DNA from: Alphaproteobacteria bacterium
Lineage (GTDB): Bacteria > Pseudomonadota > Alphaproteobacteria > Micavibrionales > Micavibrionaceae
Direction: 5' to 3'
Length of the DNA: 24,903 bases
Assembly: GCA_002701555.1 (NCBI GenBank)
Contig: NZVS01000002.1
Span: 1 to 24,903, forward strand
The translations under genes and the position numbers were made by a program. Below are positions 14,865 through 23,426 of the stretch, piece after piece. Position 1 is the first letter of the stretch. Every line of letters begins with the position of its first letter. A model generated the notes under the pieces. The model was given only the letters and a program-made list of their open reading frames with translations, had not been told where the DNA came from and did not search any database.

Positions 14865-15335
14865 ATGATTTTAGAGAGAAAAACAATTGGCGGATTTAAC
14901 ATCATTGGCCTGTCCATCCGCACGGACAATGCGGAAGGTAAGGCCGCTGACCATATCAACGCTCTTTGGCAGATGTTTTACGAAGAGGATGCTTTGTCAA
15001 AAATCACAAGCCGTACCGATGATACGATTTACGCCGTTTACTCTGATTATGAGGGCGACCACACAAAGCCCTACCGGTTTACAATAGGATGCCGCGTAGA
15101 TGATGATAGCGTTATTCCTGACAATATGGATTTACGTCACATACCAAAAGCACAGTATGCCTGTGCCAAGGCACGTGGTGAACAGCCCCGCGCGCTAATT
15201 GAAAAATGGCAGGAAATATGGGGGAGTGACCTCAAACGTAGCTATGAAGTTGATTTCGAAATTTACGGGCCTGATTTTTTTGATCCTGAAAAACGCGAGG
15301 TTCCTATTTACCTCTCCCTCGAGGCTGGTGCATGA
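14865..15335 (+). CDS. GyrI-like/AraC-effector-binding-domain protein (YdeE-type)
   Basis: The 156-residue protein consists of a single effector-binding domain of the GyrI/Rob C-terminal type. Typical segments are FNIIGLSIRT near 12-21, ALWQMFYEED near 34-43, YAVYSDYEGDHTKPYRFTIG near 56-75, and a final acidic strand pair ending REVPIYLSLE. No DNA-binding domain is attached, so it would be a stand-alone small-molecule-binding or scavenging protein. The stop overlaps the trpA start by 4 nt (ATGA), so translation is coupled to trpA. It begins 38 nt after the kinase gene. A role in tryptophan synthesis or an aromatic-compound response is only a guess from this coupling. Confidence 0.82.
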   Translation: MILERKTIGGFNIIGLSIRTDNAEGKAADHINALWQMFYEEDALSKITSRTDDTIYAVYSDYEGDHTKPYRFTIGCRVDDDSVIPDNMDLRHIPKAQYACAKARGEQPRALIEKWQEIWGSDLKRSYEVDFEIYGPDFFDPEKREVPIYLSLEAGA

Positions 15336-16126
15336 GCAACAGAATAGCCAAGTGTTTTGACGCTTTAAAGCAAAAACGTAGAAGCGGTCTTATCCCGTTC
15401 ATAATGGGCGGAGATCCAAATTATCAAATCTCGCTTGATCTTTTGAAAGCTTTACCTGATGCAGGTGCCGATCTCATAGAAATCGGCATTCCCTTCGCTG
15501 ACCCTATGGCAGATGGACCTGTTATTCAGGAAGCAGGGGAGCGCGCCCTTAAGTCCGGCATGACACTTGAAGGTGTACTCGATATGGTTGGCGAATTCCG
15601 CGCCGGTAACAACGACACCCCCGTTATTGTGATGGGGTACGCCAATCCTGTCTATCACTATGGCCTCACCAAATTTTGTAAACGCGCAAAAGAAGTTGGT
15701 ATTGATGGTATGATTATAGTTGATCTTCCACCGGAGGAATCTGAAGACCTGCACGTTGAGGCAAGAAAATACGGATTGGATATTATCAGGCTTGTTACAA
15801 CCACCAGCAGTGATGAGCGTGCTGATATCATCCTGCAAGGTGCGGGTGGATTTTTATATTATGTGGCTGTTGCAGGCATTACAGGTACAAAAAGCGCTTC
15901 CTCAGCCCAGCTTAAACATCACTTTGAGAGGTTGCGTGAAAAAACTGCATTGCCCTTGGCGGTTGGTTTCGGTATAAAAACGCCTGATCATGTCAAAGAC
16001 ATGGCGCAAATCGCAGATGCAGTGGTTGTTGGTTCTGCTATTGTAAAGACGATTGGACAAACCGATACAAAAAATGTGATAAACAAGGTGGTCAGGCAGG
16101 TCAAAGACCTTGCAAACGCCCTTTAA
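15332..16126 (+). CDS. trpA: Tryptophan synthase alpha subunit
   Basis: The 264-residue TIM-barrel enzyme splits indole-3-glycerol phosphate into indole and glyceraldehyde 3-phosphate. The indole passes to TrpB. The catalytic residues are E50 and D61 in LIEIGIPFADPMADGPVIQ, and the phosphate loop regions GFGIK and VVGSAIVK near the C-terminus are present. GAGG upstream of the ATG and the 4-nt overlap with the GyrI-like gene support this start. The order trpA-accD-folC is standard for alphaproteobacteria. In that arrangement trpF and trpB normally precede trpA, but here the hybrid kinase and GyrI-like gene occupy that place, so trpB must be elsewhere. Confidence 0.97.
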   Translation: MSNRIAKCFDALKQKRRSGLIPFIMGGDPNYQISLDLLKALPDAGADLIEIGIPFADPMADGPVIQEAGERALKSGMTLEGVLDMVGEFRAGNNDTPVIVMGYANPVYHYGLTKFCKRAKEVGIDGMIIVDLPPEESEDLHVEARKYGLDIIRLVTTTSSDERADIILQGAGGFLYYVAVAGITGTKSASSAQLKHHFERLREKTALPLAVGFGIKTPDHVKDMAQIADAVVVGSAIVKTIGQTDTKNVINKVVRQVKDLANAL

Positions 16127-16148
16127 AGAAGAAAAGCAGGTATTTGTT

Positions 16149-17204
16149 ATGAACTGGATTTCAAATTACATACGCCCGAAAATCCGCTCTATTGTCGGGG
16201 AACAAAAGGATGTGCCTGATAATCTCTGGCAAAAATGTCCCTCTTGTGACGGGATGCTTTTTCACCGTGAACTTGCAGAAAATCTTAATGTTTGTCATCA
16301 CTGCGGAGAACACTTAAAAATCGCGGTAGAAGACCGCCTTGATCTTCTTTTTGATGACAAGCAATGGAAGCGTGTGTCCCTTCCTTCTGTGCCTGAAGAC
16401 CCACTTAAATTCAAGGATAAGAAAAAATACACTGATCGACTTAAAGACAGTCGCGCAAAAACAAAAGAAAAAGATGCAATTATTGTTGCCGAGGGGAAAA
16501 TCGGCGGGTGCAAAACTGTTGTTGCTGCTTTTAATTTTGCCTTTATGGGTGGCTCAATGGGGGCCGCCGTTGGTGAAGGCATTGTGATTGCAGCAGAAAC
16601 TGCCGTTAAAAATAATTCGGCATTGATAGTTGTTCCTTCCTCAGGGGGAGCGCGCATGCAAGAAGGAGCCATTTCCCTTATGCAAATGCCGCGCACAATT
16701 ATTGCAACTAAAATGGTTAAGGATGCAGGTCTTCCTTATATTGTCTTGCTAACAAATCCTACAACTGGCGGGGTGAGCGCTTCTTTTGCAATGGTTGGCG
16801 ACATTCATATCGCCGAACCAGGTGCTACAATCGGTTTCGCCGGAAAACGTGTTATTCAGGAAACTATCCGCGAGGAATTACCGGATGATTTTCAGACCTC
16901 TGAATACTTGCTGGAACATGGCATGGTGGATATGGTCACAAGCAGAAAAGATCTTAACTCCACAATTGGCCGCATTTTGGGGCTTCTAACCCATAACGAA
17001 GGTAAAACCGGCGGCAAGGGCAGTAGAATATCCCCCAAAGGTGATACTGCAAAAATTAAGCCCACATCGCAAACAGCGGAAAACAGCAAAAGCGGAACGG
17101 TCGCAAATCTGGATGACAGGCGCGCCGCGAAAGCGTCAGAAAAACCAATTGCCCGCAAAGGCATAAAAAAAGCGCCTGTTAAACATGCAGGCAAAACCCG
17201 CTAA
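16149..17204 (+). CDS. accD: Acetyl-CoA carboxylase carboxyltransferase beta subunit
   Basis: With the ATG at 16149 the protein has 351 residues. The frame is open to 16110 inside trpA, but MNWISNYIRPKI is the family start and AGCAGG lies upstream. It works with AccA to move the carboxyl group from biotin to acetyl-CoA, the first step of fatty-acid synthesis. The zinc ribbon has C30, C33, C49 and C52 (CPSCDGM, CHHCGEH). The carboxyltransferase core includes SSGGARMQEG and TTGGVSASFAMVGD, with the oxyanion-type glycines at GFAGKRVI. The last roughly 55 residues are a basic, low-complexity tail not needed by the core fold. It follows trpA by 22 nt and overlaps the folC start by 20 nt. Confidence 0.97.
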   Translation: MNWISNYIRPKIRSIVGEQKDVPDNLWQKCPSCDGMLFHRELAENLNVCHHCGEHLKIAVEDRLDLLFDDKQWKRVSLPSVPEDPLKFKDKKKYTDRLKDSRAKTKEKDAIIVAEGKIGGCKTVVAAFNFAFMGGSMGAAVGEGIVIAAETAVKNNSALIVVPSSGGARMQEGAISLMQMPRTIIATKMVKDAGLPYIVLLTNPTTGGVSASFAMVGDIHIAEPGATIGFAGKRVIQETIREELPDDFQTSEYLLEHGMVDMVTSRKDLNSTIGRILGLLTHNEGKTGGKGSRISPKGDTAKIKPTSQTAENSKSGTVANLDDRRAAKASEKPIARKGIKKAPVKHAGKTR

Positions 17205-18558
17205 ATATACCTATCAACCAGATAGCCCGGAAATTGAAGATAAGCTTTCTTCAATAACGGAAAAGCTATCTGCGCTTTATCCAAAATTAATAGATCTCTC
17301 GCTTGAACGCATAGAGAGGTTTCTGGGCGAATTAAACAATCCGCATTTAAATTTACCGCCTGTCTTCCATGTTGCCGGAACGAACGGGAAAGGTTCAGTC
17401 ATTGCCATTCTTCGCTCTTGCCTGGAAACATCAGGTAAGTCTGTACACGCCACAATTTCCCCGCATCTCATAGCTTTTAATGAGCGCATTGTGATTTCAG
17501 GCAAAGAAATAGAGACCGCAACCCTGCTTGATTTGCTGGATGAATGTGGCGAGGTGAACGCGGGCGCCCCAATCACCTATTTTGAGGTGGCAACTGCCGC
17601 AACCTTACTTGCTTTTTCACGTCATAAAGCCGATTTTTGTCTGATAGAAACGGGTCTAGGCGGACGACTTGATGCCACTAATGTTGTTCCCTCGCCCGCA
17701 GCATCCATCATCACCTCTATCGGATATGACCATATGGACTTTCTGGGTGACACCCTGACAGAAATTGCCACTGAAAAAGCGGGCATAATGAAGAAAGGTT
17801 GCCCTTGCGTAATCGCCCCTCAATCCCTTCAGGCTTTGCGTGAAGGTGTGAACGATGTTTTTATCAAAAAGGCCGAGGAGGTTGGTGCGAAACTTTATCT
17901 GTATGGAAGAGACTGGTTTTTCGAGGAGACGCCCCTTGGCTTCCGCCTCATTCACGGTGATCGCATTGAGGACTACCCCTTCCCTAACCTGATTGGCCGC
18001 CACCAGATTGAAAATGCAGCAACGTCAATTATGGCTTTGCGTGCAGCAGAGCACTGCCTTAAAACAGTTTTTCTTTTAGATGACCTTAAAAAAGGTATTA
18101 CAGGAATAAAACATCGAGGTCGTCTTGAAAAAGTTGAAAATACAAATCTTTTAAAAAACCTTCCTGAAGGCTCGGCTTTATATCTGGACGGTGCCCATAA
18201 TGAAAATGGCGCAATGCCACTCGCAAATCAAATCAAGGTATGGCGCAAAGAAACCGAACAATCTGTCCATCTTATAACGGGCATGTTAAAACGAAAGAAC
18301 CCTGTTACATTTATGGACCTTCTTGCGCCCCACATCGATAGTGTTACATGTATACCTGTTCCGGAAGAAGATAGCGGATTTAATGAATGTGATCTAAAAA
18401 AGCTTTTGGACAACAACTTTCCAGACCTAAAAATCTCAACAGCTCCCGGTATGAACAAAGCTATAGAGCAAATCGGCAAAACTGCCGTTGAACCCGTGAC
18501 AATAATTTGCGCAGGGTCTTTATACCTTATCGGACATATCCTTAAAAAATTAGCATAA
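17185..18558 (+). CDS. folC: Folylpolyglutamate synthase / dihydrofolate synthase
   Basis: The 457-residue Mur-ligase-family enzyme adds glutamate to dihydropteroate and to folates. The ATP loop VAGTNGKGSV is at residues 63-72. Further family blocks are FEVATAATLLAF, ETGLGGRLDATN, ITSIGYDHMDFLGDTLTEIA and EKAGIMK. The C-terminal ligand domain has YLDGAHNENGA near 331-341. The start lies 20 nt inside the accD gene, and no other start before the conserved N-terminus is visible. The C-terminus is normal in length. It is part of the trpA-accD-folC block and precedes the HipA-like gene by 30 nt. Confidence 0.96.
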   Translation: MQAKPAKYTYQPDSPEIEDKLSSITEKLSALYPKLIDLSLERIERFLGELNNPHLNLPPVFHVAGTNGKGSVIAILRSCLETSGKSVHATISPHLIAFNERIVISGKEIETATLLDLLDECGEVNAGAPITYFEVATAATLLAFSRHKADFCLIETGLGGRLDATNVVPSPAASIITSIGYDHMDFLGDTLTEIATEKAGIMKKGCPCVIAPQSLQALREGVNDVFIKKAEEVGAKLYLYGRDWFFEETPLGFRLIHGDRIEDYPFPNLIGRHQIENAATSIMALRAAEHCLKTVFLLDDLKKGITGIKHRGRLEKVENTNLLKNLPEGSALYLDGAHNENGAMPLANQIKVWRKETEQSVHLITGMLKRKNPVTFMDLLAPHIDSVTCIPVPEEDSGFNECDLKKLLDNNFPDLKISTAPGMNKAIEQIGKTAVEPVTIICAGSLYLIGHILKKLA

Positions 18559-18588
18559 TATTAACTCATAGGCGGCATTATTACCCTT

Positions 18589-20058
18589 ATGACAACGAGG
18601 GATAATTTTAAAGAAGCAACGGGCGAAGGTCGAGTAGACCTCAAGGTTGCGTGGTATGGCGAGCAAATCGGCACGCTGCATTACAATAACGGGGAAATGA
18701 CTTGGAGCAGGGAAGACACACAAGCCGCCCTTCTGTTCCGTTTTCCCGATGAGGATGACATGCCCGCATTCTTAAAAAACCTTCAGCCTGAAGGCTGGCT
18801 CAGGGATGCACTTGGCTCGCCTTCACAGATTTCATATTTGAAAAGCGGTATTCGCTATTTATCGAATATCACTATTGCCGAAGATGAAAGTTTTTCAAAA
18901 GACCGCGATCCTGACCGCCTGACATCAAGACTGAAAGATCACACAGATAGTGGTGCATGGTTCACCGGCGCTTATCTGGGACCGAGGGCTGATAGCATTA
19001 ATAACGACATTGAAAAAGAAGTTGCAGAACGCGCTAAATTTCACGGGACACCGCGCATGTCAGGCATGCAGATGAAAATGCCTGTTGCGCTGGATTCAGA
19101 AGGGCAAATTCATCACGCCATGGGGGGCTCATTTACCCACATTCTGAAATTCGGTGGTACCGAGGAATGGCGGGCCTCAGAACTTCTTGAGTGGATGGGG
19201 CTTCAGCTTGCCGGAGAAGCCGGGCTGGATGTTCCTGCACATGCCTTGGTCAACGTCGGTGAATCAGCGCCGCCCGCCCTGCTGGTTGAACGCTTTGATG
19301 TTCCGCAACATCAGAATGACGGACAACGTTACCTTATACAAGATATGTGTACTGCGGCACGCATTAAACAGGAATCCAGCGACATTAATGGGCTATATAA
19401 ATTTAGCCTGAGCATGGAAAAGGTTGCAAAACTTTTCAAGGAAAAAGTGCATGACGATAATGATCCGGATGCCCTGCATAAGGACCTTGAAAGTCTTTAC
19501 AGAAAAGCTGTGAGCTCATGGGCAATACGAGATGGTGATATGCATTTGAAAAATATTTCCTTCCTTAAGGTGCAAAACCCAGGAGATGATGATTTCACAT
19601 CTACACGATTATCGCCAACTTACGATACCCTGAACACCTCTATTTTCCACGAATTCGGGGATGATGAGGCGCATTACACAGCACTTACCATCAATGGTAA
19701 AAAGAACAAGTTGAAGATTTCTGATTTTGTTAAGTTCGGGACAGATTCATGTGGCCTGTCAAAAGATCAAGCATTGGATATTTTCCAAGATGTAGTCGAA
19801 AAAACCGTTAACAGAGCAGTTGAAATAGGCGAAAATATTCCAAATAGTTCGGCAGAAGGTTGTCCGAAATGCGACTATATGGTTCGCAGGGCTGTAACCG
19901 ACATTGTAGATCGCGCCAAAGAGTGTACCGGTGAAATGAATAAAAAATATGATCGTGAGATGGCGTTCAGTGAAAATGTGGCGCTATGGGACGGTGAGTA
20001 TCCCGAAAAGAAAGGTAGCAACCACAGAAGATACCTCAGGATAGGTCGAGATATCTAA
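18589..20058 (+). CDS. HipA-like serine/threonine kinase without an adjacent HipB
   Basis: The 489-residue protein shows the HipA kinase fold. The N-terminal subdomain includes LQPEGWLRDALG (65-76). The activation-loop analogue is MSGMQMKMP (157-165). The ATP-binding lysine is probably K187 in THILKF, with E198 in ASELL. The catalytic loop is RDGDMHLKN with D317 and N322, and the metal-binding aspartate is D346 in LSPTYDTLN. All core residues are intact, so kinase activity is plausible. Known HipA kinases phosphorylate aminoacyl-tRNA synthetases and are held in check by HipB, a small helix-turn-helix protein encoded next to them. No such gene is seen here. A C-terminal extension with CPKC (C425, C428) is longer than in E. 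coli HipA. The gene sits 30 nt after folC and 35 nt before chvI. Confidence 0.85.
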   Translation: MTTRDNFKEATGEGRVDLKVAWYGEQIGTLHYNNGEMTWSREDTQAALLFRFPDEDDMPAFLKNLQPEGWLRDALGSPSQISYLKSGIRYLSNITIAEDESFSKDRDPDRLTSRLKDHTDSGAWFTGAYLGPRADSINNDIEKEVAERAKFHGTPRMSGMQMKMPVALDSEGQIHHAMGGSFTHILKFGGTEEWRASELLEWMGLQLAGEAGLDVPAHALVNVGESAPPALLVERFDVPQHQNDGQRYLIQDMCTAARIKQESSDINGLYKFSLSMEKVAKLFKEKVHDDNDPDALHKDLESLYRKAVSSWAIRDGDMHLKNISFLKVQNPGDDDFTSTRLSPTYDTLNTSIFHEFGDDEAHYTALTINGKKNKLKISDFVKFGTDSCGLSKDQALDIFQDVVEKTVNRAVEIGENIPNSSAEGCPKCDYMVRRAVTDIVDRAKECTGEMNKKYDREMAFSENVALWDGEYPEKKGSNHRRYLRIGRDI

Positions 20059-20093
20059 CTGTAAAAGTTTCAAAATCGTGGTAAATTATATCC

Positions 20094-20810
20094 ATGACTC
20101 AAAAAATCACCCTAGTTGATGATGATAAAAATATAACCGCATCTGTTTCTCTTGCATTGAAAACGGAGGGTTTTGATGTCACTGTTTATAATGACAGTGT
20201 AGAGGGCCTGGACGGCATTAATGCCGCGCCCCCCAACCTTGCTATTCTGGATATAAAAATGCCGCGCCTTGATGGTATAGAACTTATTCAGAAATTAAGG
20301 ACAACACATAGTTTCCCTGTGATATTTTTAACCTCAAAAGACGACGAAATTGATGAAATTATCGGTCTGCGGATGGGGGCTGACGATTATATAACCAAAC
20401 CTTTTTCCCAGCGCCTTCTTATTGAACGTATTAAGACCCTGCTTAGGCGTAGTAGTGAAACACAAACCTCTGCGCAGCCCGGCACCGCAACAAGCGCGGG
20501 TAACATGATATTGCGCGGGCCACTGGAGCTTGACGATAAACGCCATACCTGCACATGGCGTGAAGAACCAGTAATTTTAACAGTGACGGAATATTTATTA
20601 GTCAAATCACTAGTTGACAAGCCCGGGCACGTAAAAACGCGCGACCAACTTATTACGGCGGCCTATGGTGAAAATATCTATGTCGATGACCGTACCATCG
20701 ACTCACACATTAAACGCATTCGCAAAAAATTTAAGGATGTTGACCAGAGCTTCAATCAGATAGAAACGCTTTATGGACTCGGATACAAATACAAAGAGCC
20801 TGCTTCATAA
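20094..20810 (+). CDS. chvI: OmpR-family response regulator ChvI
   Basis: The 238-residue regulator has a receiver domain with acidic pocket D9-D11, phospho-site D53 in AILDIKMPRLDG, T80 and K102 (YITKPF). The winged-helix DNA-binding domain (about 135-235) ends in the usual DDRTIDSHIKRIRKKF and TLYGLGYKY. The receiver segment FLTSKDDEIDEIIGLRMGAD is highly typical of ChvI. In alphaproteobacteria ChvG/ChvI controls envelope stress, acid response and exopolysaccharide genes. The next gene, encoding the cognate kinase, starts 38 nt before this one ends. No Shine-Dalgarno sequence is clear before the ATG. Confidence 0.94.
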   Translation: MTQKITLVDDDKNITASVSLALKTEGFDVTVYNDSVEGLDGINAAPPNLAILDIKMPRLDGIELIQKLRTTHSFPVIFLTSKDDEIDEIIGLRMGADDYITKPFSQRLLIERIKTLLRRSSETQTSAQPGTATSAGNMILRGPLELDDKRHTCTWREEPVILTVTEYLLVKSLVDKPGHVKTRDQLITAAYGENIYVDDRTIDSHIKRIRKKFKDVDQSFNQIETLYGLGYKYKEPAS

Positions 20811-22467
20811 GGTTTCAACCAGCATACCCTCTTATGCGGGACTGGCACTAACGCGTTTTAACCTTGATTCCGGACTTCGGAAAAGGCGTAGTTACAATCC
20901 TGCCCGAATGATTTTCACGGTGTCCGGTGTAAACCTTATTCCTGTCATCTTGTTGGTTTTCGGACTCATTCTTCTTGGGCAATACAGAACAAATCTTATA
21001 ACGTCTCAACTTGAGCTGCTTCACACACAAAGCGAGCTATATGTCACAATTTTGAAAAACCGACTATACGAAAGTAATAACCTGGACTCTTCGGATCCAA
21101 TGAACACGGCAGTTCAGTCAATTTTTAAGAATCTGGATAAAGACGTAACAAAAAGACTTGTTATGTTTGATCAAAGCGGCGCTGTCCTTGCAGACAGTTT
21201 GCGTGTCGACAATTTCGGAACCGATGCTGATGCCGGGCGCGTCTGGTTAGATTTAATAACAGAAAATCTTTTGTCTAATTTTTTCAATGTTTTCAAAATC
21301 GAATACGATCTGCCTGAATACCCTTACACGGATCCCCAGAACGCCACCAGCTTTCCCGGGGTAGAAACTGCTTTAAAAGGCAAAGTTAACCTAAGTGTGT
21401 GGAGCGCAAACGGCTCAAGGCTTGTTTTTTCCAGCGCCCTGCCCATTATCATAAATGGGGAAATCGCAGGAGTACTTTCTGTGTCAAAGTTAGCCACCGA
21501 GGTTGACCAAACGTTGCAGAATCTGAAAAACGATATTTTCCGCATATTTTTTATTATACTCTTTATCTCACTCTCAGTGTCATTGCTTCTTGTCAGCACG
21601 ATAACCACGCCTTTGAGACGTTTGGCAAAAGCAGCAGAAACTATACGTACGGGGCAAGGCAAGGAAACCGAAATACCCGACATGAGCAATCGTGGTGACG
21701 AAATCGGGGAATTGTCTATTGCGTTGCGTTCTCTCGTGCACGCTTTATGGGAGAGAATGCGGTCTATAGAAAGCTTTGCAGCAGACGTTTCCCATGAACT
21801 TAAAAATCCGATTACTTCAATGAGAAGCGCATTGGAAACACTACCCTTTGTAAACTCTGAAGAAGATCGCCAGCAGCTTATAAACATATTGCAAAATGAT
21901 GTTACACGGCTTGATCGCCTTGTGACCGACATATCTCGCGCTTCTCGCCTTGATGCAGAACTTGCGCGCGACGAAGGGCAAATAATCGATATTGGGGGGC
22001 TACTGGAAGAAGTCGCTGAAAGCTATAATTTGCGCCTGGATAATAATCAGGAGGAAAAAACCGTAAGGCTGAGAAACAAAGGCAACATGCCGACCGATGT
22101 GGCCGGAAGTCCGGAGCGACTGGTACAGGTATTCAATAATATAATAGATAATGCTCTGTCTTTTTCACCTGATGATGGGATAATCTCGATTATAATTGAA
22201 ACAAAATATAATGATTTATTTATTACAATTGAAGATCAGGGTCCGGGTTTGAACACAGAAGATGCCGAAAAGATCTTTCAACGCTTTTATACTTCGCGAC
22301 CAGAGCACGAAGGCTTTGGACAGCATTCCGGGTTGGGACTTTCCATCTCGCGCCAGATTATAGAGGCGCATAGCGGGTCCTTAACGGCGGGCAATAAATA
22401 CGATGAAAACAAAAAAATCACCGGCGCAAGGTTTGTCATACGACTCCCTTTGACACATATAGATTAA
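20773..22467 (+). CDS. chvG: Sensor histidine kinase ChvG
   Basis: The 564-residue membrane kinase partners ChvI. A basic N-terminal region leads to TM1 (about 47-69), a periplasmic sensor region (about 70-253) and TM2 (about 256-276). A HAMP linker follows, and the HisKA box is SFAADVSHELKNPITSMRSA with H341. The ATPase has N456 and N460, EDQGPGL near 487-493 and the G2 motif SGLGLSISRQI near 519-529. All catalytic motifs are intact. The start lies 38 nt within chvI in another frame, which suggests coupling. No ExoR-like periplasmic inhibitor gene is seen nearby. rapZ starts 1 nt after this gene's stop. Confidence 0.94.
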   Translation: MDSDTNTKSLLHKVSTSIPSYAGLALTRFNLDSGLRKRRSYNPARMIFTVSGVNLIPVILLVFGLILLGQYRTNLITSQLELLHTQSELYVTILKNRLYESNNLDSSDPMNTAVQSIFKNLDKDVTKRLVMFDQSGAVLADSLRVDNFGTDADAGRVWLDLITENLLSNFFNVFKIEYDLPEYPYTDPQNATSFPGVETALKGKVNLSVWSANGSRLVFSSALPIIINGEIAGVLSVSKLATEVDQTLQNLKNDIFRIFFIILFISLSVSLLLVSTITTPLRRLAKAAETIRTGQGKETEIPDMSNRGDEIGELSIALRSLVHALWERMRSIESFAADVSHELKNPITSMRSALETLPFVNSEEDRQQLINILQNDVTRLDRLVTDISRASRLDAELARDEGQIIDIGGLLEEVAESYNLRLDNNQEEKTVRLRNKGNMPTDVAGSPERLVQVFNNIIDNALSFSPDDGIISIIIETKYNDLFITIEDQGPGLNTEDAEKIFQRFYTSRPEHEGFGQHSGLGLSISRQIIEAHSGSLTAGNKYDENKKITGARFVIRLPLTHID

Positions 22468-22468
22468 T

Positions 22469-23335
22469 ATGGATAAAGAGCTCAATAATATCATCATAGT
22501 GACCGGGCAATCAGGTGCCGGTTTATCCACCGCATTAAAATGTATGGAGGATATGGGTTACGAGGCCTTTGATAATTTCCCCCTTGACCAGATCGAGACA
22601 TTGCTAGCGGGTGAAACATCGGGAAAAGCGAAGTTGGCTTTTGGCGTGGACAGCCGTACGCGTCACTTCTCGGCAGCAGAACTGGAAGACCTCCTCTCAC
22701 ATTTTGGCAATGCTGAAAAATGGGAAGCATCCTTGATCTATTTATCCTGCAATGCGCAGGTACTTCAAAACCGCTTTTCTGAAACACGCCGAAAACATCC
22801 ACTTGCCAAAGACAGAACAGTCAGGGAGGGCATAGAGATTGAGGCCGAAATGCTCGCACCAATCGCACATTTTGCAAATATTATGATCGATACCAGCACA
22901 TTGTCTATTCATGATTTGCGGCATAGGTTAGAGCAGGAATTAGAGGCCTCCGGTCAATCTGTTGCACATATGGCAATTACATTCATGTCATTCGGATTTA
23001 AAAATGGCGCGCCCGATAATGCCGATATTGTTATTGATGTACGTTTTTTAAAAAACCCGCATTGGGACGAAAACCTGAAACCCCTGACAGGGCAAAATGA
23101 TAAGGTTGGAGCCTATATAGAAAAAGACGCAAATTTTGCGCCTTTTTTAAAAAAATTTACGGATATGATTGAATTTTTAATTCCGGCCTATGAAGCCGAA
23201 GGCAAGTCTTATTTAACTATTGCTATTGGCTGTACAGGCGGCAAACACCGTTCGGTTTACATAGCAGAAAAACTCAAATCCCTATTCACAAAAAAAGGAC
23301 TGAGTCCTAGCGTGAAACACCGAGATCTACGCTAG
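22469..23335 (+). CDS. rapZ: RNase adapter protein RapZ
   Basis: The 288-residue protein has the N-terminal P-loop GQSGAGLST (13-21), a following VDSRTRHF segment and the C-terminal block GCTGGKHRSVYIAEKL, all typical of RapZ/YvcJ proteins. It binds nucleotides and small RNAs. In enterobacteria it directs RNase E to the GlmZ small RNA and so controls glucosamine-6-phosphate synthase, but in alphaproteobacteria its role is less settled. It starts 1 nt after chvG and is co-transcribed with it. In many relatives hprK lies between chvG and rapZ, with PTS genes following. None is present here. The last bases overlap the tail of a possible minus-strand small ORF. Confidence 0.95.
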   Translation: MDKELNNIIIVTGQSGAGLSTALKCMEDMGYEAFDNFPLDQIETLLAGETSGKAKLAFGVDSRTRHFSAAELEDLLSHFGNAEKWEASLIYLSCNAQVLQNRFSETRRKHPLAKDRTVREGIEIEAEMLAPIAHFANIMIDTSTLSIHDLRHRLEQELEASGQSVAHMAITFMSFGFKNGAPDNADIVIDVRFLKNPHWDENLKPLTGQNDKVGAYIEKDANFAPFLKKFTDMIEFLIPAYEAEGKSYLTIAIGCTGGKHRSVYIAEKLKSLFTKKGLSPSVKHRDLR

Positions 23336-23426
23336 GCGCGGATATTTTAGCTTCGGGAGCTGGCTCTCCTGTAATCCCGTCTGCATTTGCCGAAAAAAGG
23401 GCGCTGATTTCTTGAATGTTAGGCAT
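23307..23426 (-). CDS. Possible small protein of 39 aa, unknown family
   Basis: The ATG at 23424-23426 overlaps the stop of the 126-residue gene (8 nt overlap) and is preceded by a strong GGAGG Shine-Dalgarno sequence with a 9-nt spacer at 23436-23440. The frame gives MPNIQEISALFSANADGITG and 19 more residues, then TAG at 23307-23309. There is no hydrophobic segment or recognised motif. The last 29 nt run antisense to the end of rapZ. The strong ribosome site in the right place for coupling makes it worth listing, but the protein is short and its conservation is unknown. Confidence 0.42.
   Translation of the reverse strand: MPNIQEISALFSANADGITGEPAPEAKISAPSVDLGVSR

Noticed and set aside
21324..21932. 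Long minus-strand frame of 202 codons inside chvG
   Set aside because: It is antisense to a gene with intact kinase motifs. Its length is explained by codon bias in the real gene, and no domain is recognisable.
23307..23335. Inverted repeat CTAGCGT...ACGCTAG at the rapZ end as a terminator
   Set aside because: Only seven pairs with a 15-nt loop and no T-run on either strand.
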